Below are positions 36,999-49,894 of a stretch of DNA of 64,000 nt, in pieces. The translations under genes and the position numbers were made by a program. The DNA is from Apostichopus japonicus (Eukaryota; Echinodermata; Holothuroidea; Aspidochirotida; Stichopodidae), in assembly GCF_037975245.1 (NCBI RefSeq), contig NC_092569.1:33873668-33937667 (forward strand), given 5' to 3'. Position 1 is the stretch's first letter. The number at the start of each line of letters is the position of its first letter. The notes under the pieces were generated by a model. That model did no database searches, was not told the origin of the DNA, and worked only from the letters and a program-made list of their open reading frames with translations.

Positions 36999-37385
36999 TT
37001 TTTTTATTTATTTATTTATTTTTTATTTATTTATTTGTTTCATCCCATAGTATAACAAGATGAGCAAGACAATATAACTGCAAATAATTAAAAAAAAAAA
37101 TGAAAGGAAGTAAACTAAGAAACCCTTTTGGGTTTAATCGAAGAATAATCCCATCACAGACACTAGATAACCTTAACACCTATCAAAGAATTACCCCCAT
37201 AAAAAAATGAATGACTTTACCAAATAAGACCTATAACACTACCCCCACCACCACCAACTCCCACCCCTTGCAACGGATCCAATAATATAAAAAGGTTTTT
37301 ATTGTAATTTTTCAGTTGTCGCCTGAATGAAGCCACGGAAGTATAAGATTTCAAGTTGATCGAAAGATTGTTGAATCATAGGAGA
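36999..37385 (-). mobile_element. 5'-truncated LINE 3' end (A2)
   Basis: Same insertion as at 5789-6165, with the same flanks and internal sequence apart from small indels. It was therefore present before the large block duplicated. Confidence 0.7.
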
Positions 37386-37564
37386 ACAGGACTAACTGAT
37401 TGTTGCGAATGCGGTAGACTTTAACAAACAACTATACCTTTTTTTTTTAAAATGAGGTTGTTATTGTTTTATTAAACTAAACCAATACGGACGAAACATG
37501 CAGACTGCGCAAGAAAGTCGAATGAAACAATTCGACAATTAATTGCTGTCTGCGCTCCTCGCAG

Positions 37565-38070
37565 ATGCCTCGTATTTCTTTTAACAACAACCTGAATATG
37601 CGGGATATTGTAAGGATGTCTTTGAACAATGTGACGAGGAATCGTCTGACGGGGTCTACCACATACAACCCGACAGATCTATGGAACCATTTGTTGTTAA
37701 CCGTAACAACACTATAGATGAAGGAGGCTGGCTGGCTCGTACGTGATTGATGATTTCCACAATCATCAATGCCTAGTAGAAAGTTGGCGTGATAGTTACA
37801 AATCTCTGTTATCAATAGTGTTTATTTTCATGACAGGTTACGATGCTTTGTCAACCAATAGAGGAATGGCTTTCTCAACAAGAGGTCGTGACAATGACCG
37901 TTAGACTTCTCTCTGCGCTGATTATTATAACAACGGCTGGTGGTTCGAGACTGTTTTCAAGCTCTTCCGAAATTTTCCGTGTATTGATGGCCCGCCCTCA
38001 TTTGTATAACTTTCCAGGCGGTAAATCTTGCAACATCCAACTTATAGAAATAAAGATAAGGCCTTTGTAA
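37565..38070 (+). pseudogene. Fibrinogen-related (FReD) pseudogene fragment, A2
   Basis: Carries the same TAA (37582-37584) as A1. After it the first FReD part is the best preserved of the four: DCKDVFEQ-like start, DGVYHIQPDRSMEPF and DEGGWLAR, then a possible donor GTACGT. The second part stays in frame from WRDSYKSLLSI through TGYDALSTNRGMAFSTRGRD but has a TAG in place of the conserved-looking TGG after DNDR, then continues TSLCADYYNNGWWFET. The tail ends IEIKIRPL in another frame. Dead copy. Confidence 0.8.
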
Positions 38071-38156
38071 TGCCACAATATTTGATTCTGGATAGCTTAG
38101 CATAATATGTATATAAGTAATTAGAACGAAAGTCTGCAACCAGATGCTACCCAAAT

Positions 38157-38625
38157 TACCATATGTCAAAGGCCATGTGCTATTTAAAGACAGGGAAACC
38201 AATGAATTTAAAGAAACTGTAGCCCCGCCCTCCAGCTAAAAAAGCACTTACTGTGGTTTAAACCTCAAGAGAACATAATCATCAAAATAGTAAGTCATTT
38301 TCAACTGATATTCTCTGTAACATTTTTATTGACATGTACAAGATATTAACAATTTACCAAAAGAAAAGAAAAGCGCAAAAAAGAAACGTAATACGAGAAA
38401 TTACCATATGTTAAAGGCCATGCATGTGCTATTTTAAGACGGGGAAACCAATGAATTTCAAGAAACTGTAGCTCCGCTCTCCAGCTGAAAAAGCATTTAC
38501 TGTGCTTTAGACCTCAAGAGAACATTATCTTTAAAATAATAAGTCATTTTCAACTGATATTCTCTCTTACATTTTTATTGACATGTACGCAAAAAATGCG
38601 CAAATAAGAAACGTAATAACAGAGA
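38157..38625. repeat. 245-bp tandem repeat, 2 copies (A2)
   Basis: Copies start at 38157 and 38402. Equivalent to the three-copy array in A1, so copy number changed after the block duplication. Confidence 0.85.
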
Positions 38626-40826
38626 GATTCTAAAAAGTGTTTCCCAAGGACGATTTCCCTCTAATGTGCTCTTCAGTTCATGTAGTTTCATATTGGATCT
38701 CTACGATTTGGTTTGATTAAACTCACTTCCCAATACACCTTCATTGCACTCTACCGTTATTATTACAGGTAGAATAAAAACATTACAATTATAATTTTTC
38801 TAAAGGTCGTATCTGTGTTTGTCCGAACATATTTATTTCAAGTTTTAGGTATTGGTTAGTGGGATCATATCATGTTTTGATTCTGTAACAAAACGAAGGA
38901 GTGAAAGCCCTCTCTTAAAATACAAAGGATGCATTTTTAATGTCAACATGAAAACTTGAAAACTTGTGTACTATACAGTGCTGAGCGTATAATATATCCA
39001 TGTTAATGGAGGGGGGGGGGGTAGAAAACAAGAAAGGGTTAGGGAGAGGGGGAAATCTAAGGTGACGCATAGTTCGAGGAGTGGTACAATCAGACTTTGA
39101 TTTGAGATCCAAACAACAATGAAACCGTTTGCAAAGGTGGAACCCCTGTGTGTTACGTGCTACAAATTCCGGTCTCTATATGTGTTTTCATTAAGCAATT
39201 TTGTTGCCCTTAGTTTTACAACAACGTTGCACTTTTTAATTACACTTTTGTTAAGGATCAACAACAGGGAACATTTAGTCGCAATTCGGCTACATGAAAT
39301 AATATGAAATTCTTTTGGTTAAAATAAGTTTGGCGTAATATTTATATCTCATGATGTCTCGTTTGATTTCAAGGAATACTTTAAGCATCAAATTATTATA
39401 ATTAAAACACAATGCTACCAGTCCCAGTTGTATTCCTATATCACTTTTAATTAAAAACAAACAAAACATGCAGCTCATCTGTAGTTAACCCGATGTGCTT
39501 TACTTAGTCTAACGTACAAACCATTTGTATACGATACATAAATCTTTAGGAACGAAACGTGTATGGTCTCAAAAGTCATGTTTGTTATTGTATTAAACAT
39601 TAATGTCATGCAACATTATAGTGATAAATAAATGATGCCGACATAAAAGTTACCTTACATGGCTTATTCCAATGGTGCTTCACATATATAAACTACGTAG
39701 TTTGATGAAAGAAATGGAGGAGTATCAAAATATATGTGTGAACTCTACTATCCTCATAAAAACAACAAACGTAATGATATCGCTTATCATGAAAATTGAT
39801 AACAATAAAAACGTATACATACGTTTATATACCTCTATTAAAGTTAAACTTTGTCCTTGCAACAAATTTGTTTGAGGCCTCTTCATATCAACATCATAAA
39901 CATCCTACTTTGTAACATGTCATAGTACTTCAAATGGAATAACATTGGTTTAAACACCCGATTCTCATGGCTTTATCAGTTAAACTGGTAAATTGTGAGT
40001 CCCTGTTCATCAGATATAACTGATGTGTGTTACAATTTCTTAACATGTGTTACATTTATGACCAGTTGCTACTGAAAAGGACCTGTACAAACACAAAATA
40101 CTTAACACAACTTTATCCACATAATACAAACCAGACTACTCTAAATCTTAATATATATGTCCTCACAACATTATTGTGTGGTTAAGATATGAATTTATCA
40201 AATTGGGTGGTATTTACATCATTTGGGAACGGCAGAGTTAAAGATGTCACACGGTGTTTAATGAATTGATGAAATTCTAACTACAAAGAACCTTGACAGT
40301 GAGGAACACATTCCAACTGTATCAGGTTTCAAAGATAAAGAAAGAAGAATTAAGATTTTAAGTTTGAAAACCATTTGTCGTTATTGTATCCAAGACCACT
40401 TACTGCGATCTATTCCTAGGGAGAATCGACGGTTTAGTCAATGAAAATAAGTTACAGTCAATCAGCCAGTTCTTCAGTTATGGACAAGATATTGAGATGA
40501 GATTACCCAATAAACAGTTATATATAACAGAATATATGTCCTTCCATATAGGTGTTATAGTCAGCCACTGGAAAAAAAACTTTGAAAAAGCAGTTAGTAG
40601 TGCATTTTGTATGAATTTTGTATACATATAAGAACTAGCAAGAAAAAAAGAATTATATTAATCACTATAGGGCAACATTGGTCAATGTTAATTCATCCTC
40701 GATATAGGATGGAGTAAACGAAGGCCACAGTTTCCTTTATCGCATGACTGAGAATCTGTGAGTTTATATAAAGGTTTATATCTTCTTTTACAACATTATG
40801 CTCACCCCTTCTCCGTGTCATTCATT
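38626..40826. other. Conserved non-coding stretch of unit A2
   Basis: Paralogous to 7651-9755; no gene. Confidence 0.5.
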
Positions 40827-41074
40827 ACGAGTTCAACCTGATTAGCCCTCGCTGGGTATACACCCCCATAAAAGACGATGATATCCAGGTGTCACTTGAT
40901 ATATGAAATAACCAACGTTGCTTTCCGTTTCTTTGCTAATGAAGCAGATGCAGCAGGAATATACCTCACAAAAGAGTTTAATGAGTTAGATAAGGAAGAA
41001 AGATTTTTTAACATCGTAGATCACGTTTTTATTCCGGGTATAAACCAAGCGAGCGCTAACCAGGTTGAATTCGT
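40827..41074. repeat. Long inverted repeat in TRIM 3' flank (A2)
   Basis: Same structure as in A1: left arm begins ACGAGTTCAACCTGATTAGC, right arm about 41014-41074 is its reverse complement. It lies 29 bp downstream of the stop codon of the A2 terminal exon. A 67-codon + strand frame (40878-41081) crosses it; see findings. Confidence 0.75.
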
Positions 41075-41103
41075 AAGGTAAATCATCGGCATTCAATAAC
41101 GTC

Positions 41104-41229
41104 CTAAACTTTAACAAGCACATCTTTATCGTCGACCTTTGCTGAGGCTGTTTCGTTTTGAGAATCTTCACATTTCAGGGTGTCTTCATTGTCTTGCACA
41201 AATCTACTCAGCTTTATTCCAAAGTCATC
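41104..41229 (-). CDS. Terminal coding exon of TRIM-like gene A2
   Basis: 126 bp on the - strand after the acceptor TTTTATTAACAG: 41 codons and TAG. The peptide begins DDFGIKLSRFVQDNEDTLKC and ends KDVLVKV. Compared with the A1 exon it has seven changes and no indel, and the frame and acceptor are kept. Phase 0 fits the donor at 43842. Spliced product 788 residues (747 + 41), intron 2,613 bp. Splicing is inferred from conservation, not from transcripts. Confidence 0.75.
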   Translation of the reverse strand, partial: DDFGIKLSRFVQDNEDTLKCEDSQNETASAKVDDKDVLVKV

Positions 41230-41879
41230 CTGTTAATAAAAGAAACAGCAACAAAATGATACTTTAAAAAAACCCACATATCTGCATATTTTCTCTCCTT
41301 AAAGTAGCAAAATTATGTCCTGGTTATTGCCATCTATATATCTCTACTTACAAATTATTGGTAATAGGAGACGCTCTCATGTAAAGGCTTGCTAGTTCAA
41401 TTAATAGAGAAGAACATTTTTATGTGATGCAAAGAATACTACAACATTTTAAACAACTCTCTACTTAAGGTGAGCGATTTAATTGCAAATGTGTAATCGA
41501 TTAAAAAAATATACTATTTCATGTATGCCTTTGTGCATTTGACTCTTTTTCTAATTCTTATTCTACTGAAATTTCTGAGTGTAAGTTAAAATAGCTTTAA
41601 TTGGTCAGGCACACAAAATATAGATAATTAATTTGAAGATAGAGGGGTATCGTTGCTTAATGTTCACAAATATACAATCCAAACAGTCATACATTCTTAT
41701 TCTTTCAATATAAATAACATAATTTTATTAAACATGTCTCTTGGTATAATACTTTCGTTAAATGTTAACCTGGCTACATGCAATGTTTTTAGGGTTAAAA
41801 ATACCCACATATCTGCTTATTTTCTCTCCTTAAAGAAGCGAAATTATGTCCTGGTTATTGCCATTTATACAACACCTAA

Positions 41880-42245
41880 TTGTATTCTGGTCATTTGATT
41901 GGTCAATTGCTCGTTGATTGCATGCAAAATTCGCTCTATTCCACTATATGAAATAGAACCATGGGTTATACTTTTTTGGTAGCAATTTTTTCAATGGTAA
42001 GAGAGCAGAGAAACTTGTCTGTTCAAAACAATCTGTTGCATGAGTGCATTTTACCCATCTTAATACAATATGTTGTGTAAAACAAATAATGGTTTCCATT
42101 CGTGCAATAGTGCAAATATTTCATTCGCTGAAAGATGTTATTTGTTCCATTCAACTCGGCTGCGCCTCGTTGCATGGAACATTCCGTCTTTCAACTCATG
42201 AAATATTTGCACTATTGCACTCATAACCATTCATTATTTGTATAC
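41880..42245. mobile_element. Inverted-repeat (MITE-like) insertion in TRIM A2 intron
   Basis: A pair of arms, about 42082-42133 and 42180-42235, share GTGCAATAGTGCAAATATTTC in opposite orientation over about 50 bp. A TATA(C) motif flanks the insertion on both sides. It is absent from A1, B1 and B2. No coding capacity; class not identified. Confidence 0.6.
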
Positions 42246-43379
42246 TATCTCTACTTACAAATGATTGGTAATAGGTGTCGCCCTCGTGTAAGGGCTGGCT
42301 AGCTCAATTAATAGAGAAGAGCAATTCTCTGTGATCGAAACGAATACTACAACAGTTTAAGCAACTCTCTGCTGAATGTGCGCGATTTTAATTGCAAATG
42401 TGTAATCGATTAATAAAATATATTATTTCATGTATGCCTTTGCGCATTTGGTGATTTTACATCGCACACGCATACGTGTGTGAACAACTGGTGGGCTTCT
42501 GTCTTTGACTTGGAAGATCATGTAATTTGCAAGTAGAATATGCATGTAGTTGTTAACATGGAACACGAGAACTGTATATTTCTAAACGTAAATAATTATG
42601 TAACTAACAACGTTTATCCTACTACACTATACTCGTAGATTAGTAGGATTCTTTGATTTATGCTTCATGAAGTAGGCTAGAGGGTCTAAATTTATCAATA
42701 AAGATATCATATTTACTTCATTATCACTCACTCTCCACAGCCCCTATAGTGTTCGTCCTCGCTATTAGCGATGTTATTCCCAAGTTACGTCATACTCCTT
42801 CTAAATCAACCACATTTATTTATCTTATCACTCAGAAAAGATGGTGTCTGGGTAAAATAACTCCAAATGGGGATTTTGTTTTTTTCAAAAAGACTCATTT
42901 TTTAATTATAATCCTACCGAAATTTATGAATGTAAGTTTAAATTGGTCATGCACACAAAACATAGCTTAATAATTTGAAGATAGAGGGGTGGCATAGCTT
43001 AATAATGTTTACAAATATACAGTCCAAACAGTCATGCATTCTTATTCTTTCAATACAAATAACATAATTTGATTAACATGACTCTTGGTATAAATACTTA
43101 CGTTAAATGTTTACCTGGCTACATGGAATAGTTTTAGTGTTATAAATATATTACTATCTAGTGTGATCCCACTGCATATTATGTTAACTATTATGATCAA
43201 CACATTATGTAATGAGATGGTTAAGAGAGCTTTATGTTCTATCATAAAGTTGCTTGCAAAATGTTTTCATTAGTTGCTGTTGATATTGATTTATGAATCA
43301 GCAATGGTGTATGTGGCCTTACCAAAAGCTTGGCCTAAAATGTTTAAACATCTAAATATTAAAATAATATAGCCTTACA

Positions 43380-43388
<9 letters not shown>

Positions 43389-43435
<47 letters not shown>
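43389..43435. repeat. (TA)n microsatellite in TRIM intron A2
   Basis: About 24 TA units between two TAGCCTTACA phrases, the same site as in A1 and B2. Confidence 0.9.
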
Positions 43436-43437
<2 letters not shown>

Positions 43438-43842
43438 CCTTACAAAAAAATTTCCGCAAAATAAAAAAAATTCTAATTTCACTTTGGATGTTCAATTTGG
43501 ATTTCCAGAGCGTATAATAGTATCCTCTTGAAGTTTAAAGTAGCGTTCTTGGGAATTTTTAAACTTCTAAACATTGAAATCATAATTTCACTTTTTTCAA
43601 TAAATCAATTTATTCAATAAATTCGAAAATGGTAATTTCATAATGGTATCCTCTTTAAGTTAAAAGTGGCGTTTCATCACACAATGTAGCCAACATGCGT
43701 CCCAGCCTACGCAGCCTATGACATCTTATAATTTAGACAAACGTTAGAGAAGAGGTTTGGTTTGTTTTGACCTAAGCGTTGCGCACCATGACTTGATAAT
43801 TTCTACAAAACACAATCGATGTTAAATTTACTAACATCTTAC

Positions 43843-46083
43843 CATATAGAATGCTGTTAATTCGCCCCGAGGGGTGGCCACCGCTATGCCATCAAATCCC
43901 TCCTTTGTAGTAATAGGTGCCATCATGGTGACCTTTCTGTCAACTGTAAACTCGCTGATCAAGGTTCCTTTTTGGGTATACTGCATAACTACTTTGGTTA
44001 CATCCTCTTTATCGCTTTCTGATGAACCAATGGAAGGAAAAGACTTCTGACTTTCGTCACTATCATCTTTGTCTATGCTGTCCATGTTCGAATCGGGAAT
44101 ATTAATACCTTGCGTCCTCCATAACACGTACACTAAGCCTTGTTGATCTGCGCATATTTTCATTGGTCTATCATCGTCGAGTCGGCCGTGATACTGATAT
44201 AACTGCTCGCCGAGGTCATTAATCGCCACGGCCTTACGTTTTCCATCACAAAGAAGAAGATTTCCATCTTTCGTAGATGAGAGAGAAACAGGATGCGCCA
44301 TATCATCGACGTTAATTGGGATATTTGATATTTCCTCGGCTTGAAGGTTACACCGATAAAGTGTCGTTGTGCCACAGATGCCAACAATTACTTCACGTGC
44401 ATCTAACCCTTGCGTAATACATGTAACCTCTGTTTGATTAGTACTTAGCTCAAAGGAACTGCGCTCGTCTTCCCCGTCATTATCTATATAATATAGGTCT
44501 GACCAGTTATTTACGATTGCCACAAGTGAGTCTTCAATAGTATAATTCATCTTTGCAATGAGAACCTTTCCCTCTGTGTCCTGAAATGGAAGCTCAAATG
44601 TGTCATAGTTACAAGTTGTTAAAGTGTCCTCTGTTTCTGTATTAAAAGTGTATACCTCCGCGTACCCATTGGCAGCACTCGCCAACGTTAGAATATATTT
44701 GTCGGGGAAAGCTCTTAGATCAGTAATTGCTTCATCGATACATGTAACATGCAGTTGATACCATTCTTCGTCGATGAATGGAGAACGAGATAAACCTGGA
44801 AAACAAGACATGGTTTCTTTCACTTCATCTTCGTTGTACTCGCTATCCTTTTCTTCGCTGCTGGGGATACTGCCCTTTTCGGAATCTGTATCACCTTCAG
44901 ATTCGTAGTTTTTACTGCTTCCACTTTCTACATTAGATCCGCTTTCGTTATCTGAATTGTTAAGACATATGTTAAGGTCCTGCCTCATAGAACTTAAGTC
45001 ATTAAGTACCCCTGAACAAGCAGTGAGAAATTCAGGGGCTGTCGAAAGAACAGACCAATTGTCAGCAGTCTCGGTTAAAACACGAGATGTTTTGCAAATG
45101 TTTTCCACTTTACTTTGAACATTGGTTAAGCATTTGTTTGTTTTTTCAATGTAGTGTTTGGAGAACATCTTTCTAGTGTGAATCTCAGACATAATCCAGT
45201 CCTTGCCAGTTTTGACGATTCGGAGCTTTCTTTCTGCTTTCTGTTTAATCTTCAGTTCCTTTTCCTTCAGTCTTCTCAAAGCAGAGTCCATTTCTTTCTT
45301 AATTGCATCTTTTTGTGTTTCAGTGTACTCATTGACTGTGCTTTCTAGTTTAATGTAATCCTCCTCAAGTTCTTCAAAAGGTTTTGTAAACACTGCACTA
45401 TTGCCAATGCTTTGCCTTAATTCTTCTGTAGAGGTTTGAAATTTTTCTTTCATTCTATCGGCCGCTGTTGAAATTTCTTCAAACTTGTGACCAGGATGAT
45501 GTATTGGAGCGCACACGGGGCATATCAACTTATCGCATGTTTGACAGCTGATATGCAAAGGCATGTCCTTGTGAGTAGGGCATTTTGGTGTTTTGGATAG
45601 AGAAGTCACGGTTTGAGCATTAAATGTTACTGTGCCTGCTTCAATATCTTTTAACGTTACAAGATGAGTATGAAGTCGTAAAATTTTCATTGACTTATGG
45701 CATAACAGACAGTCATTGCAGAGGAAACCACCACAATCGGGACATATAGCCACGACCTGCTTGGTCGACTCACACGAACTGCAAATTTGTTTCTTGTGCT
45801 TGTCTTTCAGAGTGATCTCCAATTTTCGGCTTTCCAATATAGCTTCCAAGAGAAAATCACCTTTAAATCCATCGGCTCCATTTTCTGGTACATCTGTCTG
45901 TTGTCGACATGTAGGGCAATTGAAAATGGTATCCCTGATAGCAATGTTGTTGACAACTTGAGACAAACACATTTTACAGAAGCGGTGAAGGCATGGTAAC
46001 ATTTTAGGCTCTTCCAAAGTATCAAGACAAATGGAACAAAGTAAGATTTCCTCATCTAATTTCGACGGGTTTGCCGTTGCCAT
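43843..46083 (-). CDS. TRIM56-like RING/B-box protein A2, main exon
   Basis: 747 codons to the donor (ATG|GTAAGA); open frame continues to TAG at 43831. RING ligands C16 to C59 as in A1, with the longer A-type loop (NNIAIRDTIFNC); B-box 1; canonical B-box 2 (C168 to H199); coiled coil; a shorter acidic linker (one copy of the 28-residue element, with a diverged start rich in Ser/Asn); NHL-like C-terminal region ending AVATPRGELTAFYM. Probable cytoplasmic E3 ubiquitin ligase. The intron to its terminal exon is larger than in the sisters because of the insertions at 41.5-42.25 kb. Strong Kozak ATG. Confidence 0.9.
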
Positions 46084-49000
46084 GGTGAATATTGATATAT
46101 ATTCTCCTTGAGGTTGACCTGAGTGGTGAGTGAAAAGTTACATTTGAGAGTTTAATTGCAGTATTAGGATTGTGGTAAATTAGACGCCTGTAAAAAGAGG
46201 TTTACTTACAGAAATTATTATTCCTCTAAAACCACAATGGTTGTCACATTTGGATGCTGGAAACATCATTATATGTTGCGACAAGTTTTGCTTATTTAGG
46301 TTCTTTCGAGAAATTTGCAAAAGGTAAGTTAATCAATAGCGTAATATTACAGGGATATTTAATATTCATCTCGTTTTCATTACTTTTTCGTTAAGCTATT
46401 TATCCGGTACTTATAAAATAAAAGAACGTCTTCGCATTGAGAAAGAATATCGCTTTTTTTGCTATTTTATTCTTAAGATTACTCTTAGACATTATCAACA
46501 TCTTAAGATTGAAAGTAACAAAATCGTTGTATAAAAGTCACGAAACATTTGCATCAATTTTATACAGTGGGTCAACATTCCAATCAAATGTTAAGGCGAT
46601 TATTGATACGTCGAAAATATCAACAACAAAATTAGATTATATGACCCATTCCTATTTAGAGTTTTCAAGGCAATTACATTTGGCAGCTGAAGCAAAACAA
46701 CAAGCCATTCACCATCAATTGGTCGATCGCCAGCCTACAGCAACGAATCGAAGCGGTGCAACCTTTGCCTCGGAGTAAGAAACCCAATAGGTTAGGCTTA
46801 ATGTGACATGCCTAGACTGAAGTGTTTATGTCGGAGGACTAGTCCCCATAGGTTACACCGAGGATCAGCCCCCCCCCCCTCCATAAGTTAGACTTATTCT
46901 GGCATGCCCATAGAGTGTATGTGTTTATGTTGTGCTTTGTTGTGAACGCTGTCATGGTAGTTATAAAAGAGTACCCGGCTGCTCGACTATCAATCAATTA
47001 TTAGTTTTTGGTGACCTTGCTACACTGCTGTTATCATAGCCTACATGTCCGTTCAAAGAAAGGTCAAAGTAATTGACGAAAAATGTTGTTAGTTAACTAT
47101 AGTTTTAGTTCAGTTCACTAAAACGAAGCAGTCACGATGAAACCAGAGGTGGGCGTTGTCAAACATTTGGATTTGAGAGGGAGAGGCGCACAGAACAATA
47201 TTTGATGGTCGTATGCTGGGGGTAGTTCAAGCTGGAGCCAGGGGCGACAGTGAGAGAGTGGGCGCGGGACGAGGGGCACGAGGCGCAAGGCCATACGGGC
47301 GTAGGGTCTCTCTAATGGGGTTCCAATGAGGTAAGTCCCCTGACGCTCTGAAGTTTTCATCGTTTTTCAGAAAAGTATACACAGAGAATTAAGATGATCA
47401 TAATTGTATACAAAATGTTGAAAGCCATCTGGGCATCATGTATTTGACATTTAGATCAAGAAACATTTGATAGGCATCAATATGTTAGGTAAGCATCACA
47501 ATTTGCCCGCGTATGATGTTCTATGTTAACTATACACTAACAAAACCAGCAGTATGAATAACCCATAGCACATATTTATCATTCCCTATGAATTAATCCT
47601 TTCTACTGTAAAGAACATAATTTAAAAGGATCTGCGTTTTTAAGTTGTTTAATTTACTGCACCTACAGATTTTCAACTTACCTTCCTGTACAAGATGGCG
47701 CTTGCTACAGTTCCTGATATGGATTGTCGGTTGTACTTCCTTGTCTGGTTTTAATGATACAGTACCTTTGCAGCTTACAGTTTTAGTCATTAAGCTTTAA
47801 AATTTCGTTTTCAATCGTGTAATAGACCTATCTGTAGCCTTTGAACCTAGATTAATATTATCGCACTTCACTAAAACTGAGAGAACGTTCCAGAGTACTC
47901 ATAGTAAAGATAGGCATCAATATGTTAGGTATGCGTTGACTATGCTATTTTATGTTTACTATACACTAATGACACCAGCAGCATGACTACCGTATAGCAC
48001 ATAATGTACAAACACACTCAATAGAGTACACAAAGTGACAAAATATGAATATATTTACTGTTTGAAGTTTAGCTCTCTTCGATGTTTGAAGAGTACAAAA
48101 TGAACCTCCGATAGTCAATGTGGCAGCTGCAGAGTTATTGTTCGATATCCAACAGTTATTGTTGTCAAAAGCCAGTTAGGAATATTTCTTATGTTAATAT
48201 CTCTCTAAACTGTACTCCAATATCATGCTCTCAAAGCACTGGTATTGACTGTACACATGGTTCCTATCCTTGAGCTGCTCGTACAGACAATACGAGTGCT
48301 CTGAAGCGGAACATGACACCATACAGTATAGAAACAATTGTCTCAACTGGGTGTAGTCACAAGTCTGGTTTTCTCATGCAACTATATTATGCGAATCCTG
48401 TGGACTATTTGGCATCTTCCAATCGACTGGGGCAGCGTTGGTGGGTGGGGGATGTCCAGATGATTTGTAGCTGAGATTCTGCCATCTGTGGGGATAGGTT
48501 CTAAGATGTTTTGTAGCTGAGATTATGCCATCCGTGGGGATAGTCTTAAGTTCGCAGTGCTCATCAGCCGTGACGTTTTGGTTTCGCTGGGCGAGTCATG
48601 TAAAAGGCATTTTGCTTTTAATCGCTGTAGAAGGCTTCTTATGGTGGGTTTACAAGATTTGATGATTTAATTGGTGTAAGCTGCGTGCAGGGGATTGGTT
48701 AGTTTGCTGCTTTATGTTTGTTCTCTGTAGGTATTGTTACCATGGGCGCAGATAGCTTTTCTAAGGTCAGGGCAGGGCGAACGTCACATGGAATCCAGAA
48801 TGACGTCATACTACAAAACACTCGTCACTATTATCAATATATGGATTTCAGGAATATGTTAATTAGACCATGAATGAGCTAGGTATCACCTGGAAGGAGA
48901 GTTTATACCATGTGGTTTTTCTAGACCATAATTTCATAAGGAATAAGAATATCTTGGGTAAAATGCCCAAATCTTGAACGCACCCCCGAAAAGGGTTGTT

Positions 49001-49642
49001 CTTTCTGGGGGTCCACTTTTAAGGAAAAAATACGAGAGGTTACATTTACACACAAATAGAATAAAATGTGATTTTTCTAGACCATAATTTCATAAGGAGA
49101 AATAATATCTTGGGTAAAAAGCCCAAATCCTGTACGCACCACCGAAAAGGCTTTTTTTCTCGGGGGTGTGCATTTGTTTAAAAAAATACCATCAGTTACA
49201 TTTACACACAAAGAAGATAAAAAAACTATTATTAACCTCAAACTTTAAACCCAGTTAGTTAATTAAGCCTTATATATTGGATGTGGTAACACTGTGGTGG
49301 TGGGGAGTACTGGGGGTCTCTAAAGGACCCCTATTTAACCTTAACTGCACTGGGGGAGCATTATGACATTTTTTTGCAAAGGACGTGAACCGTTTTAGAT
49401 ATAAACTAGATTCTTTCATGACTTTACCCCACGTCTTGTGAACATTATGACACCACTTTTGTCCATATAGGGCCCCTGCAGGGTGAGTTATGTACCAATT
49501 TGTGATGACGTCACAGAAATATTTTCGATTTTTACCTTGACTTGTGTACAAAAACTTTAGTTTAAATAGGATAAAAATACTCTAACTTGGGAAGTTAATT
49601 TAGAAGTCTGTTAGCTTTGAAGTACATAACAATTATGCTTAC
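46084..49642. other. Upstream region of TRIM A2, no gene seen
   Basis: Paralogous to 14123-17313: conserved 5' flank, C run near 46870, about two units of the 46-bp repeat near 48450-48540. A 113-codon + strand frame at 46437-46778 matches the A1 one but differs by indel; not supported as a gene. Confidence 0.5.
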
Positions 49643-49894
49643 TTAATCTTCTGAATCGCTATCATTACTGTCGCCTAGAAAGTCATCACAATCATTATCT
49701 AGAAACAGTTTTTGCACATCGAAGTCTTCCATAACCTTCTCGGGCCATCTCAGCTCTAGTGATTCTCTCCATCCATTGTCAACAATGTTTCCAGCTTCAT
49801 AACTACTTACGATCGCTGAGCGCCATTCTCTAGCAATGAAGTTTGATCTAATAAGGATAATATAGATTTGGAATGGGCTAATGTATATGGTCAC
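49643..49894 (-). CDS. Unrecognised ORF with acidic segment, second copy
   Basis: 83 codons matching the first part of the ORF at 17314-17859 (same REWRSAIVSSYEAGNIVDNG segment and acidic DSNDSDS run). It ends at a TAA that coincides with the possible splice donor (TAA|GTAAGC). Near-identity may only reflect the recent block duplication, so it is weak evidence for selection. Confidence 0.3.
   Translation of the reverse strand: MTIYISPFQIYIILIRSNFIAREWRSAIVSSYEAGNIVDNGWRESLELRWPEKVMEDFDVQKLFLDNDCDDFLGDSNDSDSED

Larger units (their letters stand above)
41230..43842 (-). other. Intron of TRIM-like gene A2, rearranged
   Basis: Contains a local duplication (41527-41800 matches 42890-43140), an inverted-repeat element and a (TA)n tract. 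Confidence 0.65.
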
